Made by a program: the position numbers and the translations under genes
In this document: piece by piece, positions 23,895-37,468 of the stretch
Numbering within the stretch: the stretch's first letter is position 1
How the letters are laid out: each line of letters begins with the position of its first letter
NCBI RefSeq assembly: GCF_900078685.2
Contig: NZ_LT546166.1
Span: forward strand, 2,899,882-2,963,881
From: Mycolicibacter icosiumassiliensis
GTDB lineage: Bacteria; Actinomycetota; Actinomycetes; Mycobacteriales; Mycobacteriaceae
Direction of reading: 5' to 3'
DNA length: 64,000 nt
The notes under the pieces: generated by a model
What the model was told of the DNA's origin: nothing
Database searches by the model: none
Seen by the model: the letters and a program-made list of their open reading frames with translations, nothing else

Positions 23895-24480
23895 GATAAC
23901 GCTGCAGGGTCGGGGCGATCATCGCCACGACCTCCTGCGCCGGTAGCGAGGCGATCGGCTCCAGCCCGACGATGTAGCGGGCGACCACCACGCCCATCAA
24001 CTGGCTGGCGGCGAACTCGGCGCGCAGTACGCCGGATCCGGCCGGTTCATCGATTCGCGGGGCGAGCTCGGCGATCACGATGTCACGGAAGAATGAGCGG
24101 GCCAAGGGCACTTCGGTCCCGGTGAGCATGGATCGCAACGCCGCGATCAGGCCGGTTCCGGCCTGCGAATCCCACAGCGGCAGTAGCAGTTCGGGCAGCG
24201 TGTGCCCGAGTTGCTCGACCGGTGTCTCGCGCAACGGCCCCAGCACCGTCATCGGATCGATCGGCAGCTCGACCGCAGCGGCGAACAGCTGCTGCTTGGT
24301 GCCGTGGTAGTGATGCACCAGCGCCGCGTCGACACCCGCCTGCGCGGCCACCGCCCGGATTGAGGTGTTCGTGAAACCATTGCGGGCAAACAGGTCTCGG
24401 GCCGCAGCCAGGATCTTGTCTCGGTTGTCCGAGGCGCCCGACGGGCGGCCGGGCTTTCGGCTGCGCCCTGCGGCGGCCAT
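23860..24480 (-). CDS. TetR-family regulator of the ABC exporter operon
   Basis: 206 residues. The N-terminal helix-turn-helix is KILAAARDLFARNGFTNTSI with VRHYG-like recognition replaced by HHYHGTKQQLF; the C-terminal half is a variable ligand-binding domain. It is the last gene of a three-gene minus-strand operon (ATPase, permease, regulator), starting at an ATG that shares one base with the permease stop (TGATG). Tandem palindromes at the operon start (25979-26010) are the probable operators. Matches Rv1685c. Confidence 0.88.
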   Translation of the reverse strand: MAAAGRSRKPGRPSGASDNRDKILAAARDLFARNGFTNTSIRAVAAQAGVDAALVHHYHGTKQQLFAAAVELPIDPMTVLGPLRETPVEQLGHTLPELLLPLWDSQAGTGLIAALRSMLTGTEVPLARSFFRDIVIAELAPRIDEPAGSGVLRAEFAASQLMGVVVARYIVGLEPIASLPAQEVVAMIAPTLQRYLTGNLPGPLGQ

Positions 24481-25217
24481 CACGGCGTCCGTCGTCGCAG
24501 CGTGACCGCGGCCAGTCCCAGTGCCGCAACCGCGAACGCCAGCACGATGATGATGTCGCGTACCGCGACACCGGTTAGTTGCGGGTGGGTGCCCACCTGC
24601 TGCAGCGCTTCGAGCGCGTAGCTGGCCGGCATCGCGTCGCTCACCCACTGCAGCCACTCGGGCATCGCGGCGCGCGGCACGATGATCCCGGCCAGCAACA
24701 GTTGCGGCACCATCAGCAGCGGAATGAACTGCACGGCCTGAAATTCGGTGCGGGCGAACGCGCTGCACAGCAGTCCCAAACCGACACCGAGCACTGCGTT
24801 GATGATCGCGATGCCGAACACCCAGGCTGGGCTGCCCACGGTGTGGAAATCCAGCAGCCAGAAGGCGACGACACACGCCAGGCTGGCCTGGGCAGCCGCC
24901 GCGACCGAGAACGCCGTCCCATAGGCGGCGAGCAGGTCGACCCGGCGCAGCGGGGTGGTCAAGATGCGCTCCAGGGTTCCCGACGCGCGTTCGCGCTGCA
25001 TGGTGATCGCGGTGATGACGAACATCAGAAACAGCGGGAACAGGCCCAGCAGAATCAGGCACGCGGCGTTGAACGGCGACGGGGTGCCCGGCGGGTGTAC
25101 AGCGCCCGAGAACATGAAATACATCAGCGTGATGACCAGGCTGGGCACAGCCAAGATCATCGCGACACTGCGGTGATCACCGGCGAGCTGGCGCAGGATG
25201 CGCAGGGTGGTCGCCAC
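24480..25217 (-). CDS. ABC-2 type exporter permease
   Basis: 245 residues from GTG 25217, with six hydrophobic segments and the ABC-2 membrane signature (RERASGTLERILTTPLRRVD before the third helix; MPASYALEALQQVG near the end). It works with the ATPase encoded 26 nt upstream to export an unknown, probably lipid or drug-like, compound. An ATG at 25310 gives a 31-residue longer N-terminus that would overlap the ATPase by 67 bp; neither start has a clear ribosome-binding site. Matches Rv1686c. Confidence 0.86.
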   Translation of the reverse strand: MATTLRILRQLAGDHRSVAMILAVPSLVITLMYFMFSGAVHPPGTPSPFNAACLILLGLFPLFLMFVITAITMQRERASGTLERILTTPLRRVDLLAAYGTAFSVAAAAQASLACVVAFWLLDFHTVGSPAWVFGIAIINAVLGVGLGLLCSAFARTEFQAVQFIPLLMVPQLLLAGIIVPRAAMPEWLQWVSDAMPASYALEALQQVGTHPQLTGVAVRDIIIVLAFAVAALGLAAVTLRRRTP

Positions 25218-25243
25218 GAAGGGCCGTGGCTGCAGGAATCCGG

Positions 25244-26002
25244 TCAGCCGGCTCGGGGCGCGGTGGTGCGCCGGATGATGGACAGGAACGCTTCCTCCAT
25301 CGACGTACATCCGGTCTCCTCTCGCAGTCGTCTCGGGGTGGTGCGCGCCAGCAGCCAGCCCTCGTGCATCAGCAGCAGATCGCCGCAGTGATCGGCCTCG
25401 TCCATCACATGACTGGACACCAGCAGCGTGGTGCCGCGCCGGGCCAGCGCCGAGAACTGCTGCCAGAGTTCGGCGCGCAACACCGGGTCCAGGCCGATCG
25501 TCGGCTCGTCGAGCACCAGCAGGTCTGGCCGCCCGACCAGGGCGCAGGCCAGCGAGACCCGGGCGCGCTGCCCACCGGACAGGTTGGCGCAGTAGTCGCC
25601 GCGGTGTTTCTGCAAGTCCACCGCCTCGATCGCGTCGTCCGCCTCGCGGGTGTCCACCCCGGCGAGTGCGGCGAAGTACCGCACGTTGTCGATCACCCGC
25701 AGGTCGTCGTAGATGGTGGCCTGTTGCGGCATGTAGCCGACCCGGTGGCGAAGCACGGGGGAGCCGGCCGGGCTGCCCAGCACCTCGACCCGTCCGTCGG
25801 TGATCAGTTGAGTGCCCACGATGCAGCGCATCAAGGTGGTCTTTCCGCAGCCCGAGGGGCCGAGCAGGCCGGTGATGGTGCCCGGGGCGATCTGCACTGA
25901 AAGGTCGTGCAATACCGGCCGCTTGCCACGCACCACCCGAAGGTGATCGATCGCGACGGCCGGACCCGAGCCCGAGAATTCATCACGCGATGAAATCATC
26001 AT
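25244..26002 (-). CDS. ABC exporter ATP-binding protein
   Basis: 252 residues. Walker [10 protein letters not shown]-loop region [13 protein letters not shown], signature [13 protein letters not shown], Walker [13 protein letters not shown] and the H-loop [11 protein letters not shown] are all intact. First gene of the exporter operon; it starts at one of two neighbouring ATGs (26002 or 25999). The candidate TetR operators overlap this start, so repressor binding would block transcription start or early elongation. Matches Rv1687c. Confidence 0.9.
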   Translation of the reverse strand: MMISSRDEFSGSGPAVAIDHLRVVRGKRPVLHDLSVQIAPGTITGLLGPSGCGKTTLMRCIVGTQLITDGRVEVLGSPAGSPVLRHRVGYMPQQATIYDDLRVIDNVRYFAALAGVDTREADDAIEAVDLQKHRGDYCANLSGGQRARVSLACALVGRPDLLVLDEPTIGLDPVLRAELWQQFSALARRGTTLLVSSHVMDEADHCGDLLLMHEGWLLARTTPRRLREETGCTSMEEAFLSIIRRTTAPRAG

Positions 26003-26010
26003 GTGGTGAA
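25979..26010 (-). promoter_or_regulatory. Tandem 16-bp palindromes, candidate TetR operators
   Basis: ttcatcacgcgatgaa (25979-25994) is a palindrome with 14 of 16 symmetric positions; the abutting atcatcatgtggtgaa (25995-26010) repeats the same half-sites (ttcaYc/gatgaW) on the other strand. They span the start codon of the ABC ATPase. The TetR regulator encoded at the end of this operon is the likely ligand. mpg starts 62 bp to the right on the plus strand and could be affected too. Confidence 0.7.
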
Positions 26011-26071
26011 TAATCTGCCCGGCGCGACGCCCTGTCAATGGCGTTGGGGTCGCAGGGCAGAATCTCCCAGC

Positions 26072-26683
26072 GTGAGTGCTGCCCGGCTTGCCGTGGATCC
26101 GCTCGCGGCTGCCCAGCGGTTGCTCGGCGCCACCCTGACCTGCCGCGGCGTTGACGCGACGATCGTCGAAGTGGAGGCCTACGGCGGGGTGCCGAACGGC
26201 CCCTGGCCAGATCCGGCGGCGCATTCCTATCGCGGCCCCACCGCACGCAACTGCGTGATGTTCGGTCCGCCCGGGCGCCTGTATACCTACCGCAGCTACG
26301 GCATGCACATCTGCGCCAACGTGGTCTGCGGCCCGGACGGGACGGCCGCCGCGGTGCTGCTGCGTGCGGCGGTGATCGACGAAGGGGAGTCGCTGGTCCG
26401 GGCCCGCCGCGGTGACGCCGTGCCGGAGGTGGCGTTGGCCCGCGGTCCGGGCAATCTCTGCTCCGCATTAGGAATCACTATGCAAGACAATGGAATCGAC
26501 TTGTTCGATGCGGCCAGTCCGGTGCGGCTTCGGCTCGGCGGACCGCTGCCGGCGCAGGCCGGACCGCGGGTGGGCGTCAGCTTGGCTGCCGACCGGCCAT
26601 GGCGGCTGTGGGCGCCCGGCAAACCCGAGGTTTCGGCCTACCGGCGCAGCCCGCGGGCACCGGCGCCGGGCGCCTCGGACTGA
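26072..26683 (+). CDS. mpg: 3-methyladenine DNA glycosylase
   Basis: 203 residues, AAG/MPG fold; removes alkylated and deaminated purines. Family segments: VEVEAYGG with the catalytic Glu, [37 protein letters not shown], and [12 protein letters not shown]. The start GTG 26072 gives the family length; the frame extends to 26003 without a ribosome-binding site. It lies 17 nt upstream of tyrS and is probably cotranscribed with it, as in Mtb Rv1688-Rv1689. Confidence 0.93.
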   Translation: MSAARLAVDPLAAAQRLLGATLTCRGVDATIVEVEAYGGVPNGPWPDPAAHSYRGPTARNCVMFGPPGRLYTYRSYGMHICANVVCGPDGTAAAVLLRAAVIDEGESLVRARRGDAVPEVALARGPGNLCSALGITMQDNGIDLFDAASPVRLRLGGPLPAQAGPRVGVSLAADRPWRLWAPGKPEVSAYRRSPRAPAPGASD

Positions 26684-26700
26684 TCCGGGAAAATCAACCC

Positions 26701-27969
26701 ATGCCGACGACGATTCTCGACGAGCTGACCTGGCGCGGGCTGATCGCCCAGTCAACCGACCTGGACGCCCTGACCACCGACGTGACGGGCGGGCCGATCA
26801 CGGTCTACGCCGGATTCGACCCGACCGCGCCCAGCCTGCATGCCGGAAACCTGGTGCCGCTGCTGGCGTTGCGCCGATTCCAGCGGGCCGGACACCGGCC
26901 CATTGTGCTGGCCGGCGGTGCCACCGGGCTGATCGGCGACCCTCGTGACAGCGGCGAACGCACCCTGAACACCGCCGACACCGTGGCCGAATGGTCCGAG
27001 CGGATCCGTGGCCAGCTGGAGCGCTTCGTCGATTTCGACGACGGCCCGACTGGCGCCGTAGTGGTGAACAACCTGGACTGGACCGCGCCGCTGTCGGCGG
27101 TGGAATTCCTGCGTGACGTGGGCAAGCATTTCTCGGTCAACGTGATGCTTGACCGCGACACCATCCGGCGCCGCCTCGACGAGGGCATCTCCTACACCGA
27201 GTTCAGCTACATGCTCCTGCAGGCCAACGACTACGTGCAGCTGCATCAGCGCTACGGCTGTTCGCTGCAGATCGGCGGCTCCGATCAATGGGGCAACATC
27301 ATCGCCGGGGTCCGGCTGGTGCGCCAGAAACTGGGCGCGACGGTGCACGCATTGACCGTGCCCCTGGTCACCGCCGCCGACGGCACCAAGTTCGGCAAGT
27401 CCACCGGCGGCGGCAGTCTGTGGCTGGACCCGGAGATGACCAGCCCATACGCCTGGTACCAGTACTTTTTCAACACCGCCGACGCCGACGTGGTCCGCTA
27501 CCTGCGCTGGTTCACCTTCCTGTCGGCCGAGGAACTGGCCGCGCTGGAGGAAGCGACCGCCGAGCGCCCGCACGAACGCGCCGCCCAGCGCACGTTGGCC
27601 CGGGAGTTCACCACCCTGGTGCACGGGGAGGCGGCGACCGAGGCGGTGGAGTTAGCCAGCCAGGCGCTGTTCGGCCGCGGTGAGCTGACCCGATTGGACG
27701 AATCCACCCTGACGGCGGCACTGCAGGAGACCTCGGTTGCGCGGCTGGAGCCCGGAACCGCGGACACCATTGTCGACCTATTGGTCGCCACCGGTCTGTC
27801 GGCAAGTCGGGGCGCGGCCCGGCGCACCATCGGCGAGGGCGGTGTCTCGGTGAACAACGTTCGCGTCGACAGTGAGGAATGGACGCCGGAGCCCGAGAAT
27901 TTCTTGCATGGTCGGTGGTTGGTGTTGCGCCGAGGAAAGCGCAATGTGGCTGGTATTGAGAGGGTCTAG
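26701..27969 (+). CDS. tyrS: Tyrosine-tRNA ligase
   Basis: 422 residues. Class I synthetase: the HIGH-like motif is PSLHAGNL, the tyrosine pocket includes GSDQWGNI, the KMSKS-like motif is KFGKS, and a C-terminal S4 RNA-binding domain ends the protein ([20 protein letters not shown]). The start ATG 26701 gives the standard length. Its 3' end runs into three 11-bp tandem repeats, and the rrnB promoter region follows. tyrS just upstream of an rRNA operon is the known position of rrnB in two-operon mycobacteria. Confidence 0.97.
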   Translation: MPTTILDELTWRGLIAQSTDLDALTTDVTGGPITVYAGFDPTAPSLHAGNLVPLLALRRFQRAGHRPIVLAGGATGLIGDPRDSGERTLNTADTVAEWSERIRGQLERFVDFDDGPTGAVVVNNLDWTAPLSAVEFLRDVGKHFSVNVMLDRDTIRRRLDEGISYTEFSYMLLQANDYVQLHQRYGCSLQIGGSDQWGNIIAGVRLVRQKLGATVHALTVPLVTAADGTKFGKSTGGGSLWLDPEMTSPYAWYQYFFNTADADVVRYLRWFTFLSAEELAALEEATAERPHERAAQRTLAREFTTLVHGEAATEAVELASQALFGRGELTRLDESTLTAALQETSVARLEPGTADTIVDLLVATGLSASRGAARRTIGEGGVSVNNVRVDSEEWTPEPENFLHGRWLVLRRGKRNVAGIERV

Positions 27970-27992
27970 TGAGGGTCTCGTGAGGGTCTGGC
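27960..27992 (+). repeat. Three 11-bp tandem repeats over the tyrS stop
   Basis: gagggtctagt, gagggtctcgt, gagggtctggc stand head to tail; the tyrS TAG is in the first unit. A period of 11 puts the units on one face of the helix. The position, 53 bp upstream of the rrnB -35 box, would suit an activator or a copy-number-variable spacer. Confidence 0.65.
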
Positions 27993-28044
27993 GACGCGAT
28001 CGTCGGCACAGGTTGATCTTGAAAAATCTTCCTGACCAGCGGAT

Positions 28045-28073
28045 TTGACTCTTAGATTCCCCTCGCGTAACTT
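28045..28073 (+). promoter_or_regulatory. rrnB promoter
   Basis: TTGACT (28045-28050) and TAACTT (28068-28073) are separated by exactly 17 nt, a good SigA-type promoter ~280 nt upstream of the 16S gene. Of the rest of 27970-28354, only the antitermination segment is recognisable. A second promoter, as found in some mycobacterial rrn operons, was not clear; TAGGCT at 28192 lacks a good -35. Confidence 0.8.
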
Positions 28074-28214
28074 TATCCACGTCGCAGGGAGCGCCGGAAA
28101 CGGAAGCCCCAGAGACGCCCCGGAGGGATTCGAGAGAATCGCGACGGATTCTGACTGTCCGCACGGCCTGCAAGCGGTTAAACACCGCGGGTAGGCTGCG
28201 CGCTCGGTCGGGCG

Positions 28215-28243
28215 TGTTGTTTGAGAACTCAATAGTGTGTTTG
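28215..28243 (+). promoter_or_regulatory. rRNA antitermination region (boxA-like)
   Basis: The stretch tgttgtttgagaactcaata and following gtgtgtttg is the conserved leader element of actinobacterial rrn operons; TTTGAGAACTC is the boxA-like core bound by Nus factors. It lies ~110 nt upstream of mature 16S and is followed by the T-rich part of the leader used in processing. Confidence 0.7.
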
Positions 28244-28354
28244 GTGGTTTTTGTTTGTTGTTGTTTTTGCCATGCTCTTGGCGCCCCGTGTTGGGGGTGT
28301 GGCGTTTTTTGTCGGTTTTTCGGAACTGATGTTTTGGGATTGTTTCCAAATGGT

Positions 28355-33375
<5,021 letters not shown>

Positions 33376-33513
33376 AAAAACAACAATTGTGTTGCCCGCA
33401 ACCACACCACAAAACATCTCAAACCCACACCCCACCACCAAACACAAAACTTTGGTGACCAGAGTGGACCACCCCCACACGGGGACAGTCCACCACAGGA
33501 AAAGAAAATAGAG
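33376..33513 (+). ncRNA. 23S-5S spacer with processing stem
   Basis: 138 nt. 33397-33439 forms the 3' side of the pre-23S stalk. A second inverted pair, gtggac/gtccac (about 33464-33492), lies just before 5S and may guide 5S processing. No gene is present. Confidence 0.7.
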
Positions 33514-33628
33514 TTACGGCGGAAATAGCGACAGGGAAACGCCCGGTCCCATCCCGAACCCGGAAGCTAAGCCTGTCAGCGCCGATGATACTGCCCACAC
33601 GGGTGGAAAAGTAGGACACCGCCGAACA
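33514..33628 (+). rRNA. rrf: 5S ribosomal RNA
   Basis: ttacggcggaaatagcg ... aagtaggacaccgccgaaca, 115 nt; the ends pair (cggcgg with ccgccg) and the loop gggaaacgcccggtcccat is the usual actinobacterial sequence. It is the last gene of rrnB. Only a weak 5-bp hairpin (33656-33668) follows, so the terminator is not certain. Confidence 0.96.
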
Positions 33629-33746
33629 CAACATCCACCAACCCCGCCGACTCCGCCGTCACCGACGGATAACGCCGCTCAAACCGCTCACTGAGCCGCG
33701 CGACCGACTCCGGAGAGGGAACCCTCGACGACGACTGTTCGAACAT
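33576..33746 (-). CDS. Small SOS-controlled ORF, probable truncated gene, antisense to 5S
   Basis: 56 codons from an ATG that lies inside a perfect LexA box and 7 nt downstream of a TATAAT, so the transcript should be leaderless. The peptide begins MFEQSSSRVPSPESVARLSE and its first ~40 codons end at 33627, exactly at the 5S 3' border; the rest is 5S read backwards. This suggests the 5' stub of a larger gene cut off at the rRNA operon. LexA boxes just ahead of 13E12-repeat (HNH) genes are known in mycobacteria and would fit, but I do not recognise the family from this peptide. Coding in the present state is uncertain. Confidence 0.45.
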   Translation of the reverse strand: MFEQSSSRVPSPESVARLSERFERRYPSVTAESAGLVDVVFGGVLLFHPCGQYHRR

Positions 33747-33759
33747 ACGTTCGATTATA
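33739..33759 (-). promoter_or_regulatory. LexA SOS box with TATAAT promoter
   Basis: tcgaacatacgttcga (33739-33754) is a perfect mycobacterial SOS box (TCGAAC-N4-GTTCGA). The minus-strand -10 TATAAT (33759-33754) touches it, so LexA would cover the transcription start. Transcription would run leftward, antisense to 5S and possibly 23S, and away from polA, which ends at 33801 on the same strand. Confidence 0.88.
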
Positions 33760-33800
33760 GCCCTCCGGGCAGACACCGGCCACCGGCGACAAGGCCGGGG

Positions 33801-36497
33801 TCAGTGCGCCGCTGAATCCCAAGAGCGCCCGTAGCCCACCGCGACCTCCAACGGCACGCTGAGCGGGTAGGCGCTGCCCATCTTGTCGCGCACCAGCGCC
33901 TCCAGCGGCTCACGTTCGCCCTCAGCCACCTCGAACAGCAATTCGTCGTGCACCTGCAGCAGCATCCGCGACCGCAGAGTGGAGGCCTTCAGGGCTTGGT
34001 CGACGTTGATCATCGCGACCTTGATGATGTCGGCCGCGCTGCCCTGGATCGGGGCGTTGAGCGCAGCCCGCTCGGCGGACTCCCGGACCTGACGGTTGCT
34101 GCTGTCCAGCTCCGGCAGGTAGCGCCGGCGGCCCAGCACTGTCGAGGTGTAGCCGTCCTTGCGGGCCTGTTCGACCACCTCGTGCAGGTAGTCGCGCACC
34201 CGGCCGAACCGGTCGAAGTAGGCGTCCATCTGCTCTTTGGCCTCTTCGGTGGAGATCTTGAGCTGCGAGGCCAGCCCGTAGGCGCTCAGCCCATAGGCCA
34301 GGCCGTAGGACATCGCCTTCACGCGGCGGCGCATATCCGGGGTCACCTCGTCGATGGGCACCGAAAACGCCCGCGACCCGACGAACGAGTGCAGGTCTTC
34401 GCCGGTGTTGAACGCCTCGATCAGGCCTTCGTCGGCCGACAGGTGCGCCATGATGCGCATCTCGATCTGGCTGTAGTCGACCGTCATCAACTCGGGGTAG
34501 CCCTCACCGACCACGAAGCCGTCGCGGATCTGGCGGCCGGCGTCGGTGCGGATCGGGATGTTCTGCAGGTTGGGGTCGGTGGACGACAGCCGGCCGGTCG
34601 CCGCGATGGTCTGATTCAGCGTGGTGTGGATTCGGCCATCGGAGGCAACCGATTTCAGCAATCCGTCGACGGTCACCTTCAGGCGGGTGACGTCACGGTG
34701 GGTCAGCAGGTGCTCCAGGAACGGATGGCCGGTCTTGTCGAACAGGGTCTGCAGCGCGTCGGCGTCGGTGGTGTAGCCGGTCTTGGTCTTCTTGGTCTTG
34801 GGCATGCCCAGTTCGTCGAAGAGCACCACCTGCAGCTGCTTGGGGGATCCGAGGTTGATCTGCTTGCCGATCACCGCGTAGGCGGCCTCGGCGGCGTCGC
34901 GGATCTGGTCCCCGAACCGGCTCTGCAGCTGGCCCAGGTGATCGAGGTCGACACCGATCCCAGCGGTCTCCAGCTCGGCCAGCACCCGCTGCAGGGGCAG
35001 CTCGATGTCGGCGAGCAGTCCGGACGAGTCGATGCGGGCCAATTCCAGATCCAGCGCGTCGGCCAGATCGGTGACGGCCCGAGCCCGCAGGATCGCGGTC
35101 TGCACGGCCTGATCGTCGATGCCCTCGGTGTCATCGAGCAGCGAAAGCTGTTGCTGTTCATCGGATTCAGCACGCAGCTCCCGGCGCAGGTAGCGCACCG
35201 AGAGGTCGTCGAGGCTGAAGCTGCGCTGACCGGGCCGCACCAGGTAGGCGGCCAGGGCGGTGTCGCAGGTGACACCGTCCAGGGTCCAGCCGCGCCCGGC
35301 CAGGTCGTGCATGGCCAGCTTGGCCTCGTGCAGCGCCTTGGGCTTGTCCGGGTCGGCCAGCCAGGCACCCAGCGCGGTGTCGTCCTCGGCGGTCAGCGCC
35401 GCGGTGTCGATATAGCCGCCGTCGCCGTCCGCCGAGGCCAGGGCCAGCGCGGTGGCGTCGCTGTCAAAGCTGCGGTGGGTGCCGATCACGGCCAGCCCGG
35501 TGCGCCGTCCGTCGCCGGCGTGTTCGGCCAGCCACGAGGCGACTGTTCCCGGCTCCAGGGCGCCGCCGCGCACCTCGAAGCCCTCCTCGGCCTCGGGTAC
35601 CGCGCCGCCGGCAGTGGAGAGCGTGTCGAACAGCCGGTCGCGCAGCACCCGGAACTCGAGGTCGTCGAAGAGCTGATGGATCTGCTCACGGTCCCACGGC
35701 ACCAACCGCAGGGTGTCGGGTGTCTGGGCCAGCGGCACGTTGCGCACCAGGTCGGTTAGCTCGCGGTTGAGGATCACGGTAGATAGGTTGGCGCGCAACG
35801 CATCTCCGACTTTACCCTTGACGGTGTCGACCTGGTCCACCAGCCCCTGCAGCGACCCGTATTCGGTGATCCACTTCGACGCGGTCTTCTCCCCCACCCC
35901 GGGGATGCCCGGCAGGTTGTCGCTGGGGTCGCCACGCAGCGCCGCGAAGTCCGGGTACTGCGCCGGGGTCAGGCCGTACTTCTCGACGACCGCGTCCGGA
36001 GTGAACCGGGTCAGGTCGCTGACACCCTTGCGGGGGTAGAGCACGGTCACGTTCTCGTTGACCAGCTGCAGGGCGTCGCGGTCACCGGTGACCACCAGCA
36101 CCCGGTAGCCCTCGGCGTCGGCCTGGGTGGCCAGCGTGGCGATCAAGTCGTCGGCCTCAAAGCCGGGCTCCGACAACGTGGTGATGCCCAGCGCGGCCAG
36201 CACTTCCTTGGTGATGTCGATCTGGCCACGGAACTCATCCGGGGTAGACGACCGGGTGGCCTTGTATTCCGGGAAGCGCTCGGAGCGGAAGGTCTGCCGC
36301 GACACGTCGAACGCGGCGGCGACGTGGGTGGGCGCCTCATCGCGCAGCAGGTTGATCAGCATCGCGGTGAACCCGTAGACGGCGTTGGTGGTCAGGCCGC
36401 TGCGGGTCTTGAAATTCTCCGCGGGCAGGGCATAGAACGCCCGGTACGCCAGCGAGTTTCCGTCCAGAAGCAGTAGCGTCGGTTTGGTCTGACTCAC
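33801..36497 (-). CDS. polA: DNA polymerase I
   Basis: 898 residues from GTG 36497 (start VSQTKPTLLLLDGNSLAYRA). The N-terminal 5' nuclease domain (~1-290) carries the acidic metal-binding set (VVTGDRDALQLV, PGIPGVGEKTA). The central 3'-5' exonuclease-like domain lacks clear catalytic acids, as in mycobacterial PolA. The polymerase domain has motif A DYSQIEMR, motif B RRRVKAMSYGLAYG and motif C QVHDE. Functions in Okazaki-fragment processing and repair. It is 38 nt from the SOS promoter but upstream of it, so not driven by it. The frame can be read back to 36590 with no better start. Confidence 0.96.
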   Translation of the reverse strand: MSQTKPTLLLLDGNSLAYRAFYALPAENFKTRSGLTTNAVYGFTAMLINLLRDEAPTHVAAAFDVSRQTFRSERFPEYKATRSSTPDEFRGQIDITKEVLAALGITTLSEPGFEADDLIATLATQADAEGYRVLVVTGDRDALQLVNENVTVLYPRKGVSDLTRFTPDAVVEKYGLTPAQYPDFAALRGDPSDNLPGIPGVGEKTASKWITEYGSLQGLVDQVDTVKGKVGDALRANLSTVILNRELTDLVRNVPLAQTPDTLRLVPWDREQIHQLFDDLEFRVLRDRLFDTLSTAGGAVPEAEEGFEVRGGALEPGTVASWLAEHAGDGRRTGLAVIGTHRSFDSDATALALASADGDGGYIDTAALTAEDDTALGAWLADPDKPKALHEAKLAMHDLAGRGWTLDGVTCDTALAAYLVRPGQRSFSLDDLSVRYLRRELRAESDEQQQLSLLDDTEGIDDQAVQTAILRARAVTDLADALDLELARIDSSGLLADIELPLQRVLAELETAGIGVDLDHLGQLQSRFGDQIRDAAEAAYAVIGKQINLGSPKQLQVVLFDELGMPKTKKTKTGYTTDADALQTLFDKTGHPFLEHLLTHRDVTRLKVTVDGLLKSVASDGRIHTTLNQTIAATGRLSSTDPNLQNIPIRTDAGRQIRDGFVVGEGYPELMTVDYSQIEMRIMAHLSADEGLIEAFNTGEDLHSFVGSRAFSVPIDEVTPDMRRRVKAMSYGLAYGLSAYGLASQLKISTEEAKEQMDAYFDRFGRVRDYLHEVVEQARKDGYTSTVLGRRRYLPELDSSNRQVRESAERAALNAPIQGSAADIIKVAMINVDQALKASTLRSRMLLQVHDELLFEVAEGEREPLEALVRDKMGSAYPLSVPLEVAVGYGRSWDSAAH

Positions 36498-36507
36498 GGA
36501 CCCAACT

Positions 36508-37398
36508 CTAGGCACCCGCCCCGACACCCAGTGACAGCCGCGCCCGGTCGACGAGCACCCGGGCGGCGGGGCTGCGCGGTCCCGACGCACGCCAGGCCAA
36601 CACCAGCCGGCCCCGCAGCTGCGGCGTCAGGCGTAGTGCGTGCAGGCCTGGGCGACTGCGAGCCATCGAGCGCGGCAGGATCGCGACCCCGAGCCCACGC
36701 TCGGCGAGCTCGGCCAGCGCCTGCGGGGTGCTGGCTTCGAATGCGATCCGCGGCGAGACGCCGATCCCCGCGCAGGCTTGATCGAGCTGGCGGCGGATGC
36801 CGGTGCCGACCGGCAGGGTGATCAGCGGCCGCTGCGTCAACTGCTCAAGGCTGACCGTGGCATGTCCGGCCAGCTCATCGGCCAGGCCCACCGCGGCATC
36901 GACGGGCTCGTCGGTGACCACCTCGATGTCCAGCCCGGCGGGTTGGTCGTCGGGGCCGACCGAGACGATCGCCAGGTCCAAGTCTCCGCCGTGCACTGCC
37001 TCGATCAGCTCATCGGAATTGGCTGTGCTGAGAGTGATTTCGACATTCGGATACTCGGCGTGAAATTCGGCGAGCAGCCCGGGCACATCGACGGGATGGG
37101 CGGTGACGGTGCCGATCGCGACCGTGCCGCGCACCAGCCGGCTGAGCTCGTCGACGGCCAGCCGCACGTCGTCCACGGCCGCCAAGGCGGTTTTGGCGTA
37201 CGGCAGCACGGCCGCGCCGGCCGCCGTCGGACGGACCTCCCGGCGAGAGCGGTCCAGCAGCCGTTGACCGAGTTCTCGCTCCAGCCGCCCGATCTGGGCG
37301 CTGACCGCCGGCTGCGCCACATGCACCCGCTGCGCCGCGCGGGTGAAGTTCGCTTCTTCCACCACCGCCACGAAGTATTCGAGCTGCCGCAGTTCCAT
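36508..37398 (-). CDS. LysR-family transcriptional regulator
   Basis: 296 residues. The N-terminal LysR helix-turn-helix is MELRQLEYFVAVVEEANFTR then AAQRVHVAQPAVSAQIGRLE; the rest is the two-lobed effector-binding domain (GTVAIGTVTAHPVDVPGLLA). The ATG at 37398 (MELRQL) fits the family better than the one at 37404. It is divergent from the flavin monooxygenase gene with only 70 nt between, the usual layout for a LysR activator and its target, and the spacer holds a direct repeat. It ends 10 nt before polA. Confidence 0.9.
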   Translation of the reverse strand: MELRQLEYFVAVVEEANFTRAAQRVHVAQPAVSAQIGRLERELGQRLLDRSRREVRPTAAGAAVLPYAKTALAAVDDVRLAVDELSRLVRGTVAIGTVTAHPVDVPGLLAEFHAEYPNVEITLSTANSDELIEAVHGGDLDLAIVSVGPDDQPAGLDIEVVTDEPVDAAVGLADELAGHATVSLEQLTQRPLITLPVGTGIRRQLDQACAGIGVSPRIAFEASTPQALAELAERGLGVAILPRSMARSRPGLHALRLTPQLRGRLVLAWRASGPRSPAARVLVDRARLSLGVGAGA

Positions 37399-37408
37399 AA
37401 GCAATAAA

Positions 37409-37452
37409 TATAGTTTCTGGTCTGATTAGGTATTGGACTTATAGTTTTCTGG
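37409..37452. promoter_or_regulatory. Direct repeat in the LysR/monooxygenase divergent promoter
   Basis: tatagtttctgg (37409-37420) and tatagttttctgg (37440-37452) lie 31 bp apart, three helical turns, in an AT-rich 70-bp spacer between divergent genes. They are candidate binding sites for the LysR protein, covering both promoters. Confidence 0.5.
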
Positions 37453-37468
37453 CCAGGACGCTGAAGCC

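Noticed and set aside
28149..28197. Second rrnB promoter (TTCTGA / TAGGCT)
   Set aside because: Spacing is 37 nt; no usable -35 for TAGGCT.
33656..33668. Strong intrinsic terminator after 5S
   Set aside because: Only a 5-bp stem without T-run; too weak to call.
33948..35759. Open frame of 603 codons opposite polA
   Set aside because: Antisense shadow of a well-supported gene; composition is His/Gln/Val-rich as expected from reversed GC-rich codons.
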